Below, piece by piece: positions 39,301 to 48,682 of a stretch of 64,000 nt of DNA. This DNA is from Sphingomonas sp. PP-CE-1G-424 (GTDB lineage: Bacteria; Pseudomonadota; Alphaproteobacteria; Sphingomonadales; Sphingomonadaceae), in NCBI RefSeq assembly GCF_004341085.1, contig NZ_SLXW01000003.1:310001-374000 (forward strand), given 5' to 3'. A model generated the notes under the pieces. The model saw nothing but the letters and a program-made list of their open reading frames with translations. It was not told where the DNA came from and made no database searches. Made by a program: the position numbers and the translations under genes. How positions within the stretch are numbered: position 1 is the first letter of the stretch; the number at the start of each line of letters is the position of its first letter.

Positions 39301-40398
39301 ATGGAGCCGACCCGGCGCAGTCTGATCGTTGGCGGGGCCGCCACGCTGGCGGCCGCCTCGGTTCCGGCCTTAGCGCGTGCGCCCGCTCACGCGTTCACAC
39401 CGGGCGCGCTGTGGCCGGACGATCGCGGCGTCCACGTGAACGCGCATGGCGGCGGACTGCTGCGGCAGGGCGATCGCTGGTACTGGTTCGGCGAGCACAA
39501 GACGGCGGGCGAAGGCGGCAACGTCGCGCAGGTCGGCGTCCACGTCTACAGTTCGGCGAACCTGTACGATTGGCGCGACGAGGGTATCGCACTCGCCGTC
39601 TCGGACGATCCGAAGAGCGATATCGTCCGCGGCTGCGTGATCGAGCGGCCCAAGGTGTTGCGTGATCCGGTGTCGGGGCGGTTCGTGATGTGGTTCCACC
39701 TCGAACTGAAGGGGCAGGGCTATGCCGCGGCGCGCGCCGGCGTCGCGGTCGCCGACCGGGTAACCGGGCCGTACCGCTTTCTGCGCTCCGGCCGCGTCGA
39801 TCCTGGGCAGTGGCCGGTCAACGTGACCGACGCGGACAAAGCTGACACCGGCAGCCATCTCGTCCGCGACCGGCCGGGCGGGCAGATGGCGCGCGACATG
39901 ACGCTTTTCGTCGATGCCGAGGGCACCGCGTGGCACGTCTATGCGTCGGAAGAAAACCGTACTCTGCAGGCGGCGCGGCTGCGACCCGATCTGACCGCGC
40001 ATGACGGGCGCTATTGGCGGCTTCTCCCTGGCGGCGCGAACGAGGCACCGGCGATTTTTCGTGCGCGCGGGCGCTATTACATGGTCACCTCGGGACTGAC
40101 CGGTTGGGCGCCAAATCCCGCCCGGTCGTTCGTCGCCGACCGGATCGAAGGACCGTGGACCTCGCTCGGCAACCCGGTGCGCGGCACGCCCGAGCAGGTC
40201 GCGACGACCTTCGGCGGGCAAAGCACCTTCGTCCTGCCGCTCCCCGACAAGACCGGGCGTGAGCGGTTCGTGTTCATGGCGGATATCTGGCGTCCGAAGA
40301 ACGCGATCGACGGCCGCTATGTCTGGCTGCCGATCGAGTGGGAAGGCGACCGGCCGATCCTGCGCTGGCGCGATCGCTGGACTCTGGAGGATTTATGA
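39301..40398 (+). CDS. GH43 exo-beta-1,3-galactanase-like enzyme (subfamily 24 type)
   Basis: 365 residues from ATG 39301, with AGGACCAGG just before; a GTG at 39289 would add four residues. The twin-arginine signal TRRSLIVGGAATLAAASVPA points to Tat export. NAHGGGLLRQGDRWYWFGEH is the characteristic opening of the exo-beta-1,3-galactanase branch. Candidate active-site residues are Glu115 (IERPKV), Glu248 (NEAPAIF) and Gln307 (FGGQSTFV), since this branch has been reported to use Gln in place of the usual Asp base. It would shorten the beta-1,3-galactan backbone. Its stop overlaps the next gene by 4 bases. Confidence 0.75.
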   Translation: MEPTRRSLIVGGAATLAAASVPALARAPAHAFTPGALWPDDRGVHVNAHGGGLLRQGDRWYWFGEHKTAGEGGNVAQVGVHVYSSANLYDWRDEGIALAVSDDPKSDIVRGCVIERPKVLRDPVSGRFVMWFHLELKGQGYAAARAGVAVADRVTGPYRFLRSGRVDPGQWPVNVTDADKADTGSHLVRDRPGGQMARDMTLFVDAEGTAWHVYASEENRTLQAARLRPDLTAHDGRYWRLLPGGANEAPAIFRARGRYYMVTSGLTGWAPNPARSFVADRIEGPWTSLGNPVRGTPEQVATTFGGQSTFVLPLPDKTGRERFVFMADIWRPKNAIDGRYVWLPIEWEGDRPILRWRDRWTLEDL

Positions 40399-41738
40399 TC
40401 CGCATCGCTCTGCTCGCCGCCGCCGCGCTGCTCGTCGCCGCCGATGCTCCGCCGCGCTGGGACACGGCCAGCGACCGCAATCCCTTGCTGCCCGGCTATT
40501 TCGCGGACCCCTCGATCGTCCACGACAAGGGCCGCTGGTACATCTTCGCGACGATCGACCCGTGGGGCGACGACCGCCTCGCGCTCTGGACCTCGACCAA
40601 TGGTCGCGACTGGAGCTTCTCGACCCCCGCCTGGCCGACCAAGGCTGCCGCGACGAGCCCGAGTTCGGGGGACTCCAAGGTGTGGGCGCCGTCGGTGGTG
40701 AAGACGCGCGATGGCCGCTGGTTCATGTACGTCTCGGTCGGCAGCGAGGTCTGGGTCGGTACCGCGCCGTCGCCCGCCGGACCGTGGCGCGACGCGCATG
40801 GCGGCAAGCCGCTGATCGCCAAGGCGTTCGACCCCCGCTACCACATGATCGATGCCGAGGCGTTCATCGACGACGACGGGCAGGCCTATCTCTACTGGGG
40901 ATCGGGGTGGAACTGGACCAACGGGCATTGCTTCGTCGTCAAGCTCAAGCGCGACATGGTGACGTTCGACGGCACGCCGAAGGACGTGACGCCGCCGCAT
41001 TATTTCGAAGCCCCGTTCATGGTCCGCGCGGGGAAGCATTACGCGCTGACCTATAGCGACGGGAAGACGACCGAAGACACGTACAAGGTGCGGTACGCGA
41101 TCGGCGAAACCCCGTTCGGGCCGTTCCGCGAGGCCGCCAACAGCCCGATCCTGTCGACCGATCGCGCGCGCGACGTGATCAGTCCGGGGCATCATGCGAT
41201 CTTCCGGTCGGGCGGGCAGGCGTACATCCTGTATCACCGCCAGGGCCTGCCGTTCCCGCCGCCGGGCGACGCGGTGCTGCGCCAAGTCGCGGTCGATCCG
41301 CTGACGATCCACGACGACGGGACGATCGCGACCGTCGTGCCGAGCCACGGCGGGATCGTCGAGGGGTTCGCCGCGCACCGCGACGCGGGGTTGCACTGGA
41401 CCGCGCGCGGCGAGGGGGCCGATGCGCTGCACGGTCCTGCCCGCGCGGCAGACGACAATTACGCGACGCTGTGGCGCGCCAAGCCGGGGGCGCCCGCGAC
41501 GCTGGTCGCCGATCTCGGGTCGGTGCGGACGGTGCGCGAGAGCCTTGTGCGGATGGAATATCCGATCCGTCGCTACGCACTGTCGATCGAGTCCTCCGCG
41601 GATGGCCGGACCTGGCGCCGCGCGGCGCAGACGACGGCGAGCGGATCGCCGATCGTGCTCCATCACGCCGCACCGACCCGCTATCTGCGGTTGACCGTGC
41701 CAACCGGTGCAGGCGTCTGGGAGTGGATTATCCGATGA
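40395..41738 (+). CDS. GH43 glycosidase with C-terminal discoidin-like domain
   Basis: 447 residues from ATG 40395 (GGAGG at 40386-40390), coupled to the previous gene. There is a signal peptide to about residue 17. The five-bladed propeller carries the three GH43 acids: base Asp38 in GYFADPSIVHD, pKa modulator Asp153 in MIDAEAFIDDDGQAYLYWGS and acid Glu205 in HYFEAPFMV. Residues ~330-447 (GADALHGPARAADDNYATLW, ADLGSVRTVRESLVRMEYPI) form an F5/8-type carbohydrate-binding domain. In this locus alpha-L-arabinofuranosidase or beta-galactosidase activity is plausible; beta-xylosidase cannot be excluded. Confidence 0.82.
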   Translation: MIRIALLAAAALLVAADAPPRWDTASDRNPLLPGYFADPSIVHDKGRWYIFATIDPWGDDRLALWTSTNGRDWSFSTPAWPTKAAATSPSSGDSKVWAPSVVKTRDGRWFMYVSVGSEVWVGTAPSPAGPWRDAHGGKPLIAKAFDPRYHMIDAEAFIDDDGQAYLYWGSGWNWTNGHCFVVKLKRDMVTFDGTPKDVTPPHYFEAPFMVRAGKHYALTYSDGKTTEDTYKVRYAIGETPFGPFREAANSPILSTDRARDVISPGHHAIFRSGGQAYILYHRQGLPFPPPGDAVLRQVAVDPLTIHDDGTIATVVPSHGGIVEGFAAHRDAGLHWTARGEGADALHGPARAADDNYATLWRAKPGAPATLVADLGSVRTVRESLVRMEYPIRRYALSIESSADGRTWRRAAQTTASGSPIVLHHAAPTRYLRLTVPTGAGVWEWIIR

Positions 41739-41807
41739 CGAGATACCGGCCGTTGGCGCTGGTTCTCGCACCAATCGGATCGTCAGCGGCATTAGGTTCG
41801 ATCTCGT

Positions 41808-42533
41808 CTAACGCCCAGCCATCCCGCGGTTCCGCATCGTACGGTCGATCTGCCAGCCGAAGGCGATCCCGATGACGACGAACAACACCGTCTGCGTGGC
41901 GATCGACGCGATCCGGAATTGCCACAGCAGACTCGCGGGGAACGTCGCAGGGACCTCGTCGATCGTCGGCAGGAGCAATTGCAGCGCTGCGACCAGCGCG
42001 ACATAGCCGACCACACCGCCTAGGATGGCATCGATTGCAGACGATCGCCCGCTCAGGCGTCGCCGTATCCAGACGCCCGCGACTGCGGCCAGGACCGAAA
42101 AGCCGAGCATCCCGAAATAGGCGACAGTTCTCAGCCTGACCGTCTCGTGAAGCCCCACCGCGGGCGGCGTCGGGGGGTATTTGAGTGCCGGCACGAGGAC
42201 GATCACCACGACCGTCGCGAGCGCGAGCAGCAGCGACAGGCTGCGTGGCCCGATCTGCACGACGCGACCGTAGAGAACCGCGAAGACGATCGCGAACAGG
42301 CCGCCGAGCGCGGTCCCGTACATCAGCATCGCGGTGTAGAGCCCCGCGGTCTTCTGAACCGTTCGGCTGACGAGTTCCTCGTCCATGCCTGGCATGGCGT
42401 GTGCGGCATGGGCCGCTTCGAACGCGATCGCGGCGTCGATCTTGGGTTCGGCGAACACCAGCGCGAAGGTCGCGGCGATCAGGGCGCCGAGGATGCCCGA
42501 CAGCATCCCGCGCCACAGCATGTGTTTCATCAT
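41808..42533 (-). CDS. cbtA: Cobalt transporter subunit CbtA
   Basis: 241 residues from ATG 42533 with five or six hydrophobic segments. MLSGILGALIAATFALVFAE is the first, followed by an acidic/His loop (EAAHAAHAMPGMDEE) and LYTAMLMYGTALGGLFAIVF. The His/Met/Glu-rich periplasmic loop is where CbtA proteins are thought to capture cobalt. It follows cbtB by 16 bases on the same transcript, behind a cobalamin riboswitch, matching the known CbtAB arrangement for cobalt import for B12 synthesis. Confidence 0.87.
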   Translation of the reverse strand: MMKHMLWRGMLSGILGALIAATFALVFAEPKIDAAIAFEAAHAAHAMPGMDEELVSRTVQKTAGLYTAMLMYGTALGGLFAIVFAVLYGRVVQIGPRSLSLLLALATVVVIVLVPALKYPPTPPAVGLHETVRLRTVAYFGMLGFSVLAAVAGVWIRRRLSGRSSAIDAILGGVVGYVALVAALQLLLPTIDEVPATFPASLLWQFRIASIATQTVLFVVIGIAFGWQIDRTMRNRGMAGR

Positions 42534-42549
42534 GGTCTGGGGCCCCGGC

Positions 42550-42777
42550 TCAGTGGCAGGGGAAGCCCAGCAGATGCCGCCCGTCATGGACGTATTCATG
42601 CACGTACATGCCCTGGAACAGCGCATACGCGCCCTGTTCGGTGCTGACAAAATACAGCATGATCAGCGCGATGACGGCGCCGAGCACCGCCCACGGCGCG
42701 ATCTCGTCGAGCGGAATGCCGGGGGTCGTCCCGATCGCGATATACGGGACCTGCGGGGAAAGCGCGCGTGCGGCCAT
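42550..42777 (-). CDS. cbtB: Cobalt transporter subunit CbtB
   Basis: 75 residues from ATG 42777 (AGGAGA upstream). One transmembrane helix (PWAVLGAVIALIMLYFV) is followed by the diagnostic His-rich C terminus HEYVHDGRHLLGFPCH, believed to bind cobalt. CbtB and CbtA are a two-part cobalt importer under cobalamin control. The position directly behind a riboswitch supports the call. Confidence 0.88.
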   Translation of the reverse strand: MAARALSPQVPYIAIGTTPGIPLDEIAPWAVLGAVIALIMLYFVSTEQGAYALFQGMYVHEYVHDGRHLLGFPCH

Positions 42778-42812
42778 GATCAGTCTCCTACCGGGATCTC
42801 GCGCCCGGCGAA

Positions 42813-42952
42813 CGTTGAGGCGTCGGGCGGGGTCTGGCTCTCGACAGGATGGAACCCGTCGATCACAGTGGCGCGACCGCGCCGGTATCGCACCGGCTTC
42901 CCGCCCGGCTCCGATCGCTCTGCTGTGGAGCGACGGGGCAGGGGCGTCAACC
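42813..42952 (-). promoter_or_regulatory. Cobalamin riboswitch upstream of cbtBA
   Basis: Read leftward, the RNA contains the conserved core GGGAAGCCGGTGCGATACCG, then GCGCCACTGTGATCG, then the B12 box GAGAGCCAGACC. The ends pair as GTTGA (42947-42951) with TCAAC (42814-42818). Downstream, CCGGG and CCCGG flank the ribosome binding site region (42784-42805), suggesting that bound cobalamin blocks translation of cbtB. There is no T run, so translational rather than terminator control is likely. Confidence 0.88.
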
Positions 42953-42967
42953 GATTTGGAGTTTTGG

Positions 42968-43528
42968 ATGGCGACCCGTCTCGTCCTGATCTGCGCTGGC
43001 GGCACGCCCTCGATGCGCGCGGGTGGTTTCCCCGATCCGGCGGAACCGCTCGACGAGGGGGGAAGGGCCAAGGCCGGTGCGGCAAAGCTGGACGGCGCGA
43101 AGCCGGCCAACGTCTGGACCAGTCCCGCGACTGCGGCGCGCGAGACTGCGATCGCCTTGGGGTTGGCGGCTACGCCGAGCGAGGTGTTGCGCGACATTGA
43201 CCATGGTGCTTGGACCGGGCTGTCGTTCGAGGCGGTTCATATGCGCGCGCCGGAGGCTCTGGCGGCTTGGCTTATGGCGCCCGAAGATGGTGCGCCCAAT
43301 GGCGAAACGCTCGCGGCCGTAGCGCAACGCGTCGAACCCTGGCTCCGCAGCCTGGAGCGGATCGACCAGCCGATCGTGGCGATCACCCACGCCAGCGTGA
43401 TCCGCGCGGTGATCGCCACGGCGCTGTCGATACCGGTCGCGGCGACGCTGCGGATCGATATTGCCCCGCTGTCGCAGACGATCCTGTCGTTCAATCGCGT
43501 CTGGCGTCTTCAGGCGCTACGCGGCTGA
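42968..43528 (+). CDS. CobC-like histidine phosphatase family protein lacking the RHG nucleophile
   Basis: 186 residues from ATG 42968. The fold is that of the CobC/phosphoglycerate-mutase group linked to cobalamin clusters: SPATAARETAIALGL, DIDHGAWTGLSFEAV and ITHASVIRAVIATAL are present. Active members begin with RHG (or CH in some cob-cluster variants); this protein reads LICAGGTPSMRAGG, with Ala10 where the phosphorylated His should be. It may have lost phosphatase activity or use another residue. It starts 16 bases from the divergent riboswitch and overlaps cobF at its 3' end by 12 bases. Confidence 0.75.
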   Translation: MATRLVLICAGGTPSMRAGGFPDPAEPLDEGGRAKAGAAKLDGAKPANVWTSPATAARETAIALGLAATPSEVLRDIDHGAWTGLSFEAVHMRAPEALAAWLMAPEDGAPNGETLAAVAQRVEPWLRSLERIDQPIVAITHASVIRAVIATALSIPVAATLRIDIAPLSQTILSFNRVWRLQALRG

Positions 43529-44281
43529 CCGGCGGCGGAGCAGGTAGGTGTCCATGATCCAGCCATGATCGGCACGCAGCGCGGCGCGTTTCGAGACGAT
43601 CTTCGCTGCAACCTCGGCCAGCGGCCCTGCGACCAGCGCTTCGTGCGGCATGCCGAGATAGGCGCCCCACCATATGTCGATGTCCTGGGCCGCGATCGTC
43701 TCGAACGCACAGCTGCCGTCGAGCATCACCGCCAGCGTATCGATCCCCGCCGGCCATCCCTCGTCGCGCAGCCGTCGTCCGGTCGTGAGCAGCACCGGCG
43801 CGCCGAGCTCGTTGAGCGGTATCGCGTGCGCCGCGGTCAACGCCTGCAGGCTGGTAATGCCTGGAACGACATGGACCCGCAGCGAAATGCCGGCGTGGCG
43901 CAAGCGCTCGGCGATCCGCAGGCTGCTGTCGTACAGCGACGGGTCGCCCCAGACGAGCAACGCCAGTCGTCCGCCCTCCGGAAGCTGTCGCGCGACCGCA
44001 TCCGCCCAGCATTCTGCGATCGCATCGTGCCAGTCGTCGACCTCGGCGAGATAGGCTCCCGCGGTGCCTCGTACGGGCAGATCGAACTCCACGACCCGCG
44101 TGCTGCCTGTCAGCACTGTGGCGCAGATCGTCCGGCGCAGATCGATCAGGTCGGACTTCGCATCGCCCTTGCGCGGCAGGAGGATGACGTCGGCGGCGTT
44201 CATCGCCGCTTCCGCCGCGCGCGTGAGGTGATCGGGATTGCCGGTGCCGATCCCGATCAGATGCAGGTCGATCGCGCTCAT
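43517..44281 (-). CDS. cobF: Precorrin-6A synthase (deacetylating), CobF
   Basis: 254 residues. CobF methylates C1 of precorrin-5 with loss of the acetyl group in the aerobic pathway. The tetrapyrrole-methyltransferase fold shows LIGIGTGNPDHLTRAAEAAM (GxGxG SAM loop), VILLPRKGDAKSDL, ALLVWGDPSLYDSSLRIAER and VVPGITSLQALTAAHAIPLN. The C terminus WGAYLGMPHEALVAGPLAEV is specific to CobF. It is the last gene of the minus-strand cob series, with a 4-base overlap with cobB. Confidence 0.92.
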   Translation of the reverse strand: MSAIDLHLIGIGTGNPDHLTRAAEAAMNAADVILLPRKGDAKSDLIDLRRTICATVLTGSTRVVEFDLPVRGTAGAYLAEVDDWHDAIAECWADAVARQLPEGGRLALLVWGDPSLYDSSLRIAERLRHAGISLRVHVVPGITSLQALTAAHAIPLNELGAPVLLTTGRRLRDEGWPAGIDTLAVMLDGSCAFETIAAQDIDIWWGAYLGMPHEALVAGPLAEVAAKIVSKRAALRADHGWIMDTYLLRRRSAA

Positions 44282-45585
44282 CGGCCATGCGCGATCAGGT
44301 GGAAGAAGGTGCCCGATACGCGGCCGCGATACGATCCGCTTTCGGCCACAAGCGTACCCTCGGCATCCGTCACTTCGGCGAGTGGCTGATCCGGTTGGTC
44401 GAGGATCGTCGAATAATGGAATTCGTGACCGCGCAGATCGCTGCCCGCGATGACCCCGGCCATCGGTGCGAGCAGAGTCGCCCGGCGATAGCCCAGATGC
44501 ATGCGGCGCTTCTCATAACTCGTGACCAGACCGAGCAGTCCCGCCATGCGATGCCGCGTGCCGTCGGCATCGATCAGTGCCTCGCCAAGCGCCATGTAGC
44601 CGCCGCACTCGCCGTGCACGGGCCGCGTGCGCGCGTGCTCGGCCAGCGCCGCATGGAAAGTGCGCGCCTCCGACAGGCGACCAGCGTGCAGTTCGGGATA
44701 GCCGCCGGGCAACCACACCAGATCCGCGTGCGGCGCGGGGGCTTCGTCGGCGAGCGGTGAGAAGGGCAGGATTTCAGCGCCGGCGCTCCGCCATCCGGCC
44801 AGCATGTGCGGATACGCGAACGAGAACGCGGCATCCTGCGCCAGCGCGATCCGCTGGGCCGGCGGCCTGAAGCTATGCGGTTCGGACTCGGCACGTGGCA
44901 CAGCCGATGCTGCAGCGCGGATCGCGGCGAGATCGACGTGCTCGCGCAGGAATGTCGCATAATCGGCGATCCGGGTCTCGAGATCGGCATGTTCCGATGC
45001 CTGCACCAGTCCCAGATGCCGTTCGGGCAGCTTCAGGTCGCCGCGTCGTGGCAGCGCGCCGAATACGTGGATTCCGACCGCCGCCATGCCGCTGCGCGCC
45101 AGCCGTTCGTGCCGCGGGCTCGCGACCCGGTTCAGGATAACACCGGCGATCGGGAGGTTCGGATCGTAGCGCGCAAAGCCGAGCGCCGTCGCCGCGGCCG
45201 ACTGCGCCTGACCCGAGACGTCGACGACCAGCACCACCGGCCAGCCCATCCGCCGCGCGATGTCCGCGCTGGCACCGTTGCCCGAGGCGCCGGGTTTCGC
45301 AACGCCGTCGAACAGCCCCATCGAGCCCTCCGCCAGCACGAAATCGGCGTCGTTCGACTGCGCGGCAAGGCCATCGAGCATCGTGCCGCTCATCGCCCAA
45401 CTGTCGAGGTTGAACGAGGCCCGCCCGCTGGCCGCGCGGTGGAATGCGGGATCGATATAGTCGGGGCCGCTCTTGAACGGTTGCACGGCCAGCCCGTCGT
45501 CGCGCAACGCGCGGAGCAGGCCGAGCATGACCGTGGTCTTGCCGGTTCCCGAGGCGGGCGCGGCGATCATCAGACCGGGGATCAT
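44278..45585 (-). CDS. cobB: Cobyrinic acid a,c-diamide synthase (hydrogenobyrinate branch), CobB
   Basis: 435 residues. It amidates carboxylates a and c using glutamine and ATP. The N-terminal dethiobiotin-synthase-like ATPase has the P-loop [20 protein letters not shown] and [13 protein letters not shown]. The C-terminal type-I glutamine amidotransferase has the nucleophile Cys in [11 protein letters not shown] and the motif [19 protein letters not shown]. Because the aerobic enzymes CobG and CobN are present, the natural substrate is probably hydrogenobyrinic acid. It is coupled to cobM and cobF by 4-base overlaps. Confidence 0.93.
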   Translation of the reverse strand: MIPGLMIAAPASGTGKTTVMLGLLRALRDDGLAVQPFKSGPDYIDPAFHRAASGRASFNLDSWAMSGTMLDGLAAQSNDADFVLAEGSMGLFDGVAKPGASGNGASADIARRMGWPVVLVVDVSGQAQSAAATALGFARYDPNLPIAGVILNRVASPRHERLARSGMAAVGIHVFGALPRRGDLKLPERHLGLVQASEHADLETRIADYATFLREHVDLAAIRAAASAVPRAESEPHSFRPPAQRIALAQDAAFSFAYPHMLAGWRSAGAEILPFSPLADEAPAPHADLVWLPGGYPELHAGRLSEARTFHAALAEHARTRPVHGECGGYMALGEALIDADGTRHRMAGLLGLVTSYEKRRMHLGYRRATLLAPMAGVIAGSDLRGHEFHYSTILDQPDQPLAEVTDAEGTLVAESGSYRGRVSGTFFHLIAHGR

Positions 45586-46367
45586 GCCGAGCCCTCCGCA
45601 AACCGCGATGTCGCATCCTGCGGTCGGAAGCGCCGGTCATACCCTGTCGCATACAGGCTGCTTTCGTCGAAATCCGCCGCGGCGAGAACGCGCCCGACGA
45701 GGATCAACGCCGTCCGGTCGGGGCCATCGGCCGCGGCCTCGACGATCGTCGCCAGCGTCGCGCGGGCGATGCGTTGGTCCGGCCAGCTTGCTCGCCAGAC
45801 GATCGCCACCGGACAGTCGTTCCCGTACGCGGGCGTCACCGCGGCCACTACCTGCGCAAGGTTATGGATCGACAGATGGATCGCCAGGGTCGAGCCGGTG
45901 GCAGCGAACGCGGCGAGGTCCTCGGCGGGCGGCATCGCGCTCGCGCGTCCGGGCGTGCGTGTCAGGACGACCGACTGCGTCAGACCGGGAAGCGTCAGTT
46001 CGGCTTCGAGCGCCGCCGCCGCTGCCGCGAACGCCGGCACGCCGGGCGTCACGGTTAACGGGATGTCGAGCGCGCGCAGCCGGCGGAGTTGCTCGCCCAT
46101 CGCCGACCAGATCGACAGGTCGCCCGAATGCAGACGGGCGATGTCGTGGCCTTCGGCATGCGCGTCGGCAATCGCCGCGACGATCTGATCGAGCGACAGC
46201 GGCGCGGTGTTGACGATCCGCGCACCGGGCGGGCAATGCTCGAGCAGCGCCGCGGGCACCAGCGATCCGGCGTAGAGGCACACCGGCGACGCCGCGATCA
46301 GATCGCGTCCGCGCAACGTCAGCAGATCGGGCGCACCGGGGCCGGCACCGATGAAATGAACGGTCAT
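45582..46367 (-). CDS. cobM: Precorrin-4 C11-methyltransferase, CobM
   Basis: 261 residues from ATG 46367; longer open frame upstream is not coding. SAM-dependent methylation of precorrin-4 at C11. Motifs are [40 protein letters not shown], the substrate-loop [20 protein letters not shown] and [20 protein letters not shown], all typical of CobM. Four-base overlaps join it to cobE upstream and cobB downstream. Confidence 0.93.
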   Translation of the reverse strand: MTVHFIGAGPGAPDLLTLRGRDLIAASPVCLYAGSLVPAALLEHCPPGARIVNTAPLSLDQIVAAIADAHAEGHDIARLHSGDLSIWSAMGEQLRRLRALDIPLTVTPGVPAFAAAAAALEAELTLPGLTQSVVLTRTPGRASAMPPAEDLAAFAATGSTLAIHLSIHNLAQVVAAVTPAYGNDCPVAIVWRASWPDQRIARATLATIVEAAADGPDRTALILVGRVLAAADFDESSLYATGYDRRFRPQDATSRFAEGSA

Positions 46368-46744
46368 GCGGCGGTTCCTTGGGCGATGGCACAGGTCGCC
46401 ATCCGGTTGGGAGAGACGTGGCGGCGGGTCAGGAGCCATGCGTCGGGACCTGCCGCGGCAAGCGCTGCGGCTTCTGCGACGCTGCCGGTGCCGCGTGCTT
46501 CGAGGCTGAACCGGGAGCACGTGGGCGTGGTTATGCTGCGCAGCATTTCCGGCGTCACGGCGATCAGCGGGAGGTCTAGCGCAGCGGCGAGCGGGGCGAG
46601 CAAGGCCGCCTTGTCGTCGGGCGCGGCAAGCGCCGTCACCGCAGGATGGCCACTCTGCGCGAGCGCGAGCGCGGCCTTGCACGCCGCTACATCGGCGGCA
46701 GCACGGAAGCCGAAACCGGCGACGATCACAGCGCGACGCTCCAT
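46364..46744 (-). CDS. cobE: CobE/CbiG-C-like cobalamin biosynthesis protein
   Basis: 126 residues from ATG 46744. It matches the CobE/CbiG C-terminal fold: [40 protein letters not shown], and the late block [20 protein letters not shown]. CobE is an accessory protein of the aerobic pathway with a still debated role, perhaps carrying or channelling intermediates. It overlaps the cobL 3' end by 19 bases and cobM by 4. Confidence 0.85.
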   Translation of the reverse strand: MERRAVIVAGFGFRAAADVAACKAALALAQSGHPAVTALAAPDDKAALLAPLAAALDLPLIAVTPEMLRSITTPTCSRFSLEARGTGSVAEAAALAAAGPDAWLLTRRHVSPNRMATCAIAQGTAA

Positions 46745-47934
46745 TGTACGACGGGGTAGTGCGCCCGCCACCCGCGTCGCGTGCCGAGCGGGGCGGCGTC
46801 CGACAGCTCGATCCGCTGGAGCGTGCCGCCCTTGGTCGCGTGCCACTGGGTCAGCAGGATTTCCGATTCCAGCGTCACGGCGTTTGCGACGAGACGCGTA
46901 CCGGCATCGAGCGTCGCGCATAACCGGTCGAGCAAGGCGTTCGACAATCCACCGCCAACGAACACGACATCGGGCGAGGGAAGCCCCTCGAGGATTTCGG
47001 GCGCACGGCCGTTGATCACCCGCAGCCGGTCGACCCCCAATGTTGTTGCATTGGCGCGGACCCGATTGGCGCGCACCGGATCCGCCTCGAACGCGACCGC
47101 GCTCGTCGACGCATGCGACAAGAGCCACTCGATGCCGATCGAACCCGACCCGGCGCCGATGTCCCACAACGTCTCGCCCGGCCTCGGTGCCAGCGCGGAG
47201 AGCGTCAGCGCGCGCACCGCCCGTTTCGTGATCTGTCCGTCGTGGTCGAACCAGTGATCCGGCCGGCCAGCGACACTGGGCACTACCGCGCCGTCGCCTG
47301 CCACTGTCACACCGACCGCAACAGGATGCGCGATATCGGCGAAGTCGAGTGTGGCGGCGGTGCTGCGGCGGATGCGCTCGGACGGGCCGCCGAGCGCTTC
47401 GAGGATCCACAGTACGCTGCCGCCGAAACCCAGCTCGTCGAGATAGCGCGCGAGCTGGCCTACCGCGGCGCCATCGCGGACCAAGACGATCACCTGTCGC
47501 CCCGGTGCGAGGATCGGACGCAGCCGCGTCAACGGTGCGGCATGCAGTCCCAGGCAGGCGGTATCGTCGATCGGCCAACTCAGCCGCGCGGCGGCAAGCC
47601 CGAATGTAGAAACCGCCGGATGCGCCACCCATTCGTCGCGCGCGAGATGCCGCGTGATGGTCGTCCCTGCGCCGAACCAGAACGGATCGCCCGAGACGAG
47701 CAGGACGACGTGCCGCCCGCGCTGTTCGAGCAGGCGCGCGATGCCGTCGTCGAACGGAATCGGCCAGGGTGCGACATCGCAGCGAAGATCGGGTAGCAGC
47801 GCGAGATGCCGCGTCGCGCCGGTCAGCAGATCGGCGCGGTCGATCGCGGTGCGACTTGCCGGCGACAGCCCTGCCGGTCCATCCTCGTTGATCCCGACGA
47901 TCGTCAGCCACGGAACAGTGCGAGCCTCACCCAT
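46726..47934 (-). CDS. cobL: Precorrin-6Y C5,15-methyltransferase (decarboxylating), CobL
   Basis: 402 residues from ATG 47934; a start at 47964 would add ten atypical residues. It is a two-domain enzyme. The CbiE-like half has [33 protein letters not shown] and [20 protein letters not shown]. The CbiT-like half has the Rossmann methyltransferase motif [20 protein letters not shown] and ENG-type [12 protein letters not shown]. It methylates C5 and C15 and removes the C12 acetate carboxyl. Its start codon shares two bases with the oppositely oriented cobK start. Confidence 0.92.
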   Translation of the reverse strand: MGEARTVPWLTIVGINEDGPAGLSPASRTAIDRADLLTGATRHLALLPDLRCDVAPWPIPFDDGIARLLEQRGRHVVLLVSGDPFWFGAGTTITRHLARDEWVAHPAVSTFGLAAARLSWPIDDTACLGLHAAPLTRLRPILAPGRQVIVLVRDGAAVGQLARYLDELGFGGSVLWILEALGGPSERIRRSTAATLDFADIAHPVAVGVTVAGDGAVVPSVAGRPDHWFDHDGQITKRAVRALTLSALAPRPGETLWDIGAGSGSIGIEWLLSHASTSAVAFEADPVRANRVRANATTLGVDRLRVINGRAPEILEGLPSPDVVFVGGGLSNALLDRLCATLDAGTRLVANAVTLESEILLTQWHATKGGTLQRIELSDAAPLGTRRGWRAHYPVVQWSVAL

Positions 47935-48682
47935 GCCGTCCATCCTCATTCTCGGCGGCACCACCGAAGCCAGCGCGCTTGCGGCCGCGCTGGCGGATCG
48001 CGGCCTTACTGCGGTGCTCAGCTATGCCGGTCGTGTCGCGCACCCGAAGCCACAGCCGGTGCCCGTGCGGATCGGCGGGTTCGGTGGTGTCGACGGCCTT
48101 GCGACCTATCTTCGTGAAACGGGCATCACGCATCTGGTCGACGCGACGCATCCGTTCGCGGCGCAGATGAGCCGGCATGCTCTCGCGGCGGCGGCGCAGA
48201 CAGGCGTGCAGTATATTGCGCTGACGCGACCGGCGTGGTCCGCCGAAGACGGCGACGACTGGCACCGCGTCGGCGATATCGACGCAGCCGTCGCGGCGCT
48301 GGCAGGGCCGTCGCGACGCGTCATGCTGGCGCTTGGGCGCATGCATGTCGAGGCGTTCGCAGCACAGCCGCAGCACCGCTATCTCCTGCGCTTCGTCGAT
48401 CGCGCGGATCATGCGATCGGATTGCCCGATCATCACCTCGTGATCGACCGCGGACCCTTTACCGTCGAGCGCGACCTGACGCTGCTGCGCGAGCACGCGA
48501 TCGATCTCGTGGTGTGCAAGAATGCCGGTGGTGCGGGGGCGATGGCCAAGCTGGTCGCGGCACGGACGCTCGGGCTGCCGGTGGTCATGATCGATCGTCC
48601 CGCCATCCCTGCGCGAACCGAAGTCTACGATGTCGCCGGCGTTCTGCGCTGGCTGGGTCACGACGCTGACCTCGGCGTGTAG
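47933..48682 (+). CDS. cobK: Precorrin-6A reductase, CobK
   Basis: 249 residues. NADPH-dependent reduction of the precorrin-6A ring. It begins SILILGGTTEASALAAALAD and has the family blocks SYAGRVAHP, VDATHPFAAQMSRHA, MLALGRMHVEAFA and VVCKNAGGAGAMAKLVAART. It lies on the plus strand, opposite to all other cob genes. The start codon overlaps that of cobL and the last 25 bases overlap the 3' end of cobJ. Its promoter must lie inside cobL. Confidence 0.93.
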   Translation: MPSILILGGTTEASALAAALADRGLTAVLSYAGRVAHPKPQPVPVRIGGFGGVDGLATYLRETGITHLVDATHPFAAQMSRHALAAAAQTGVQYIALTRPAWSAEDGDDWHRVGDIDAAVAALAGPSRRVMLALGRMHVEAFAAQPQHRYLLRFVDRADHAIGLPDHHLVIDRGPFTVERDLTLLREHAIDLVVCKNAGGAGAMAKLVAARTLGLPVVMIDRPAIPARTEVYDVAGVLRWLGHDADLGV

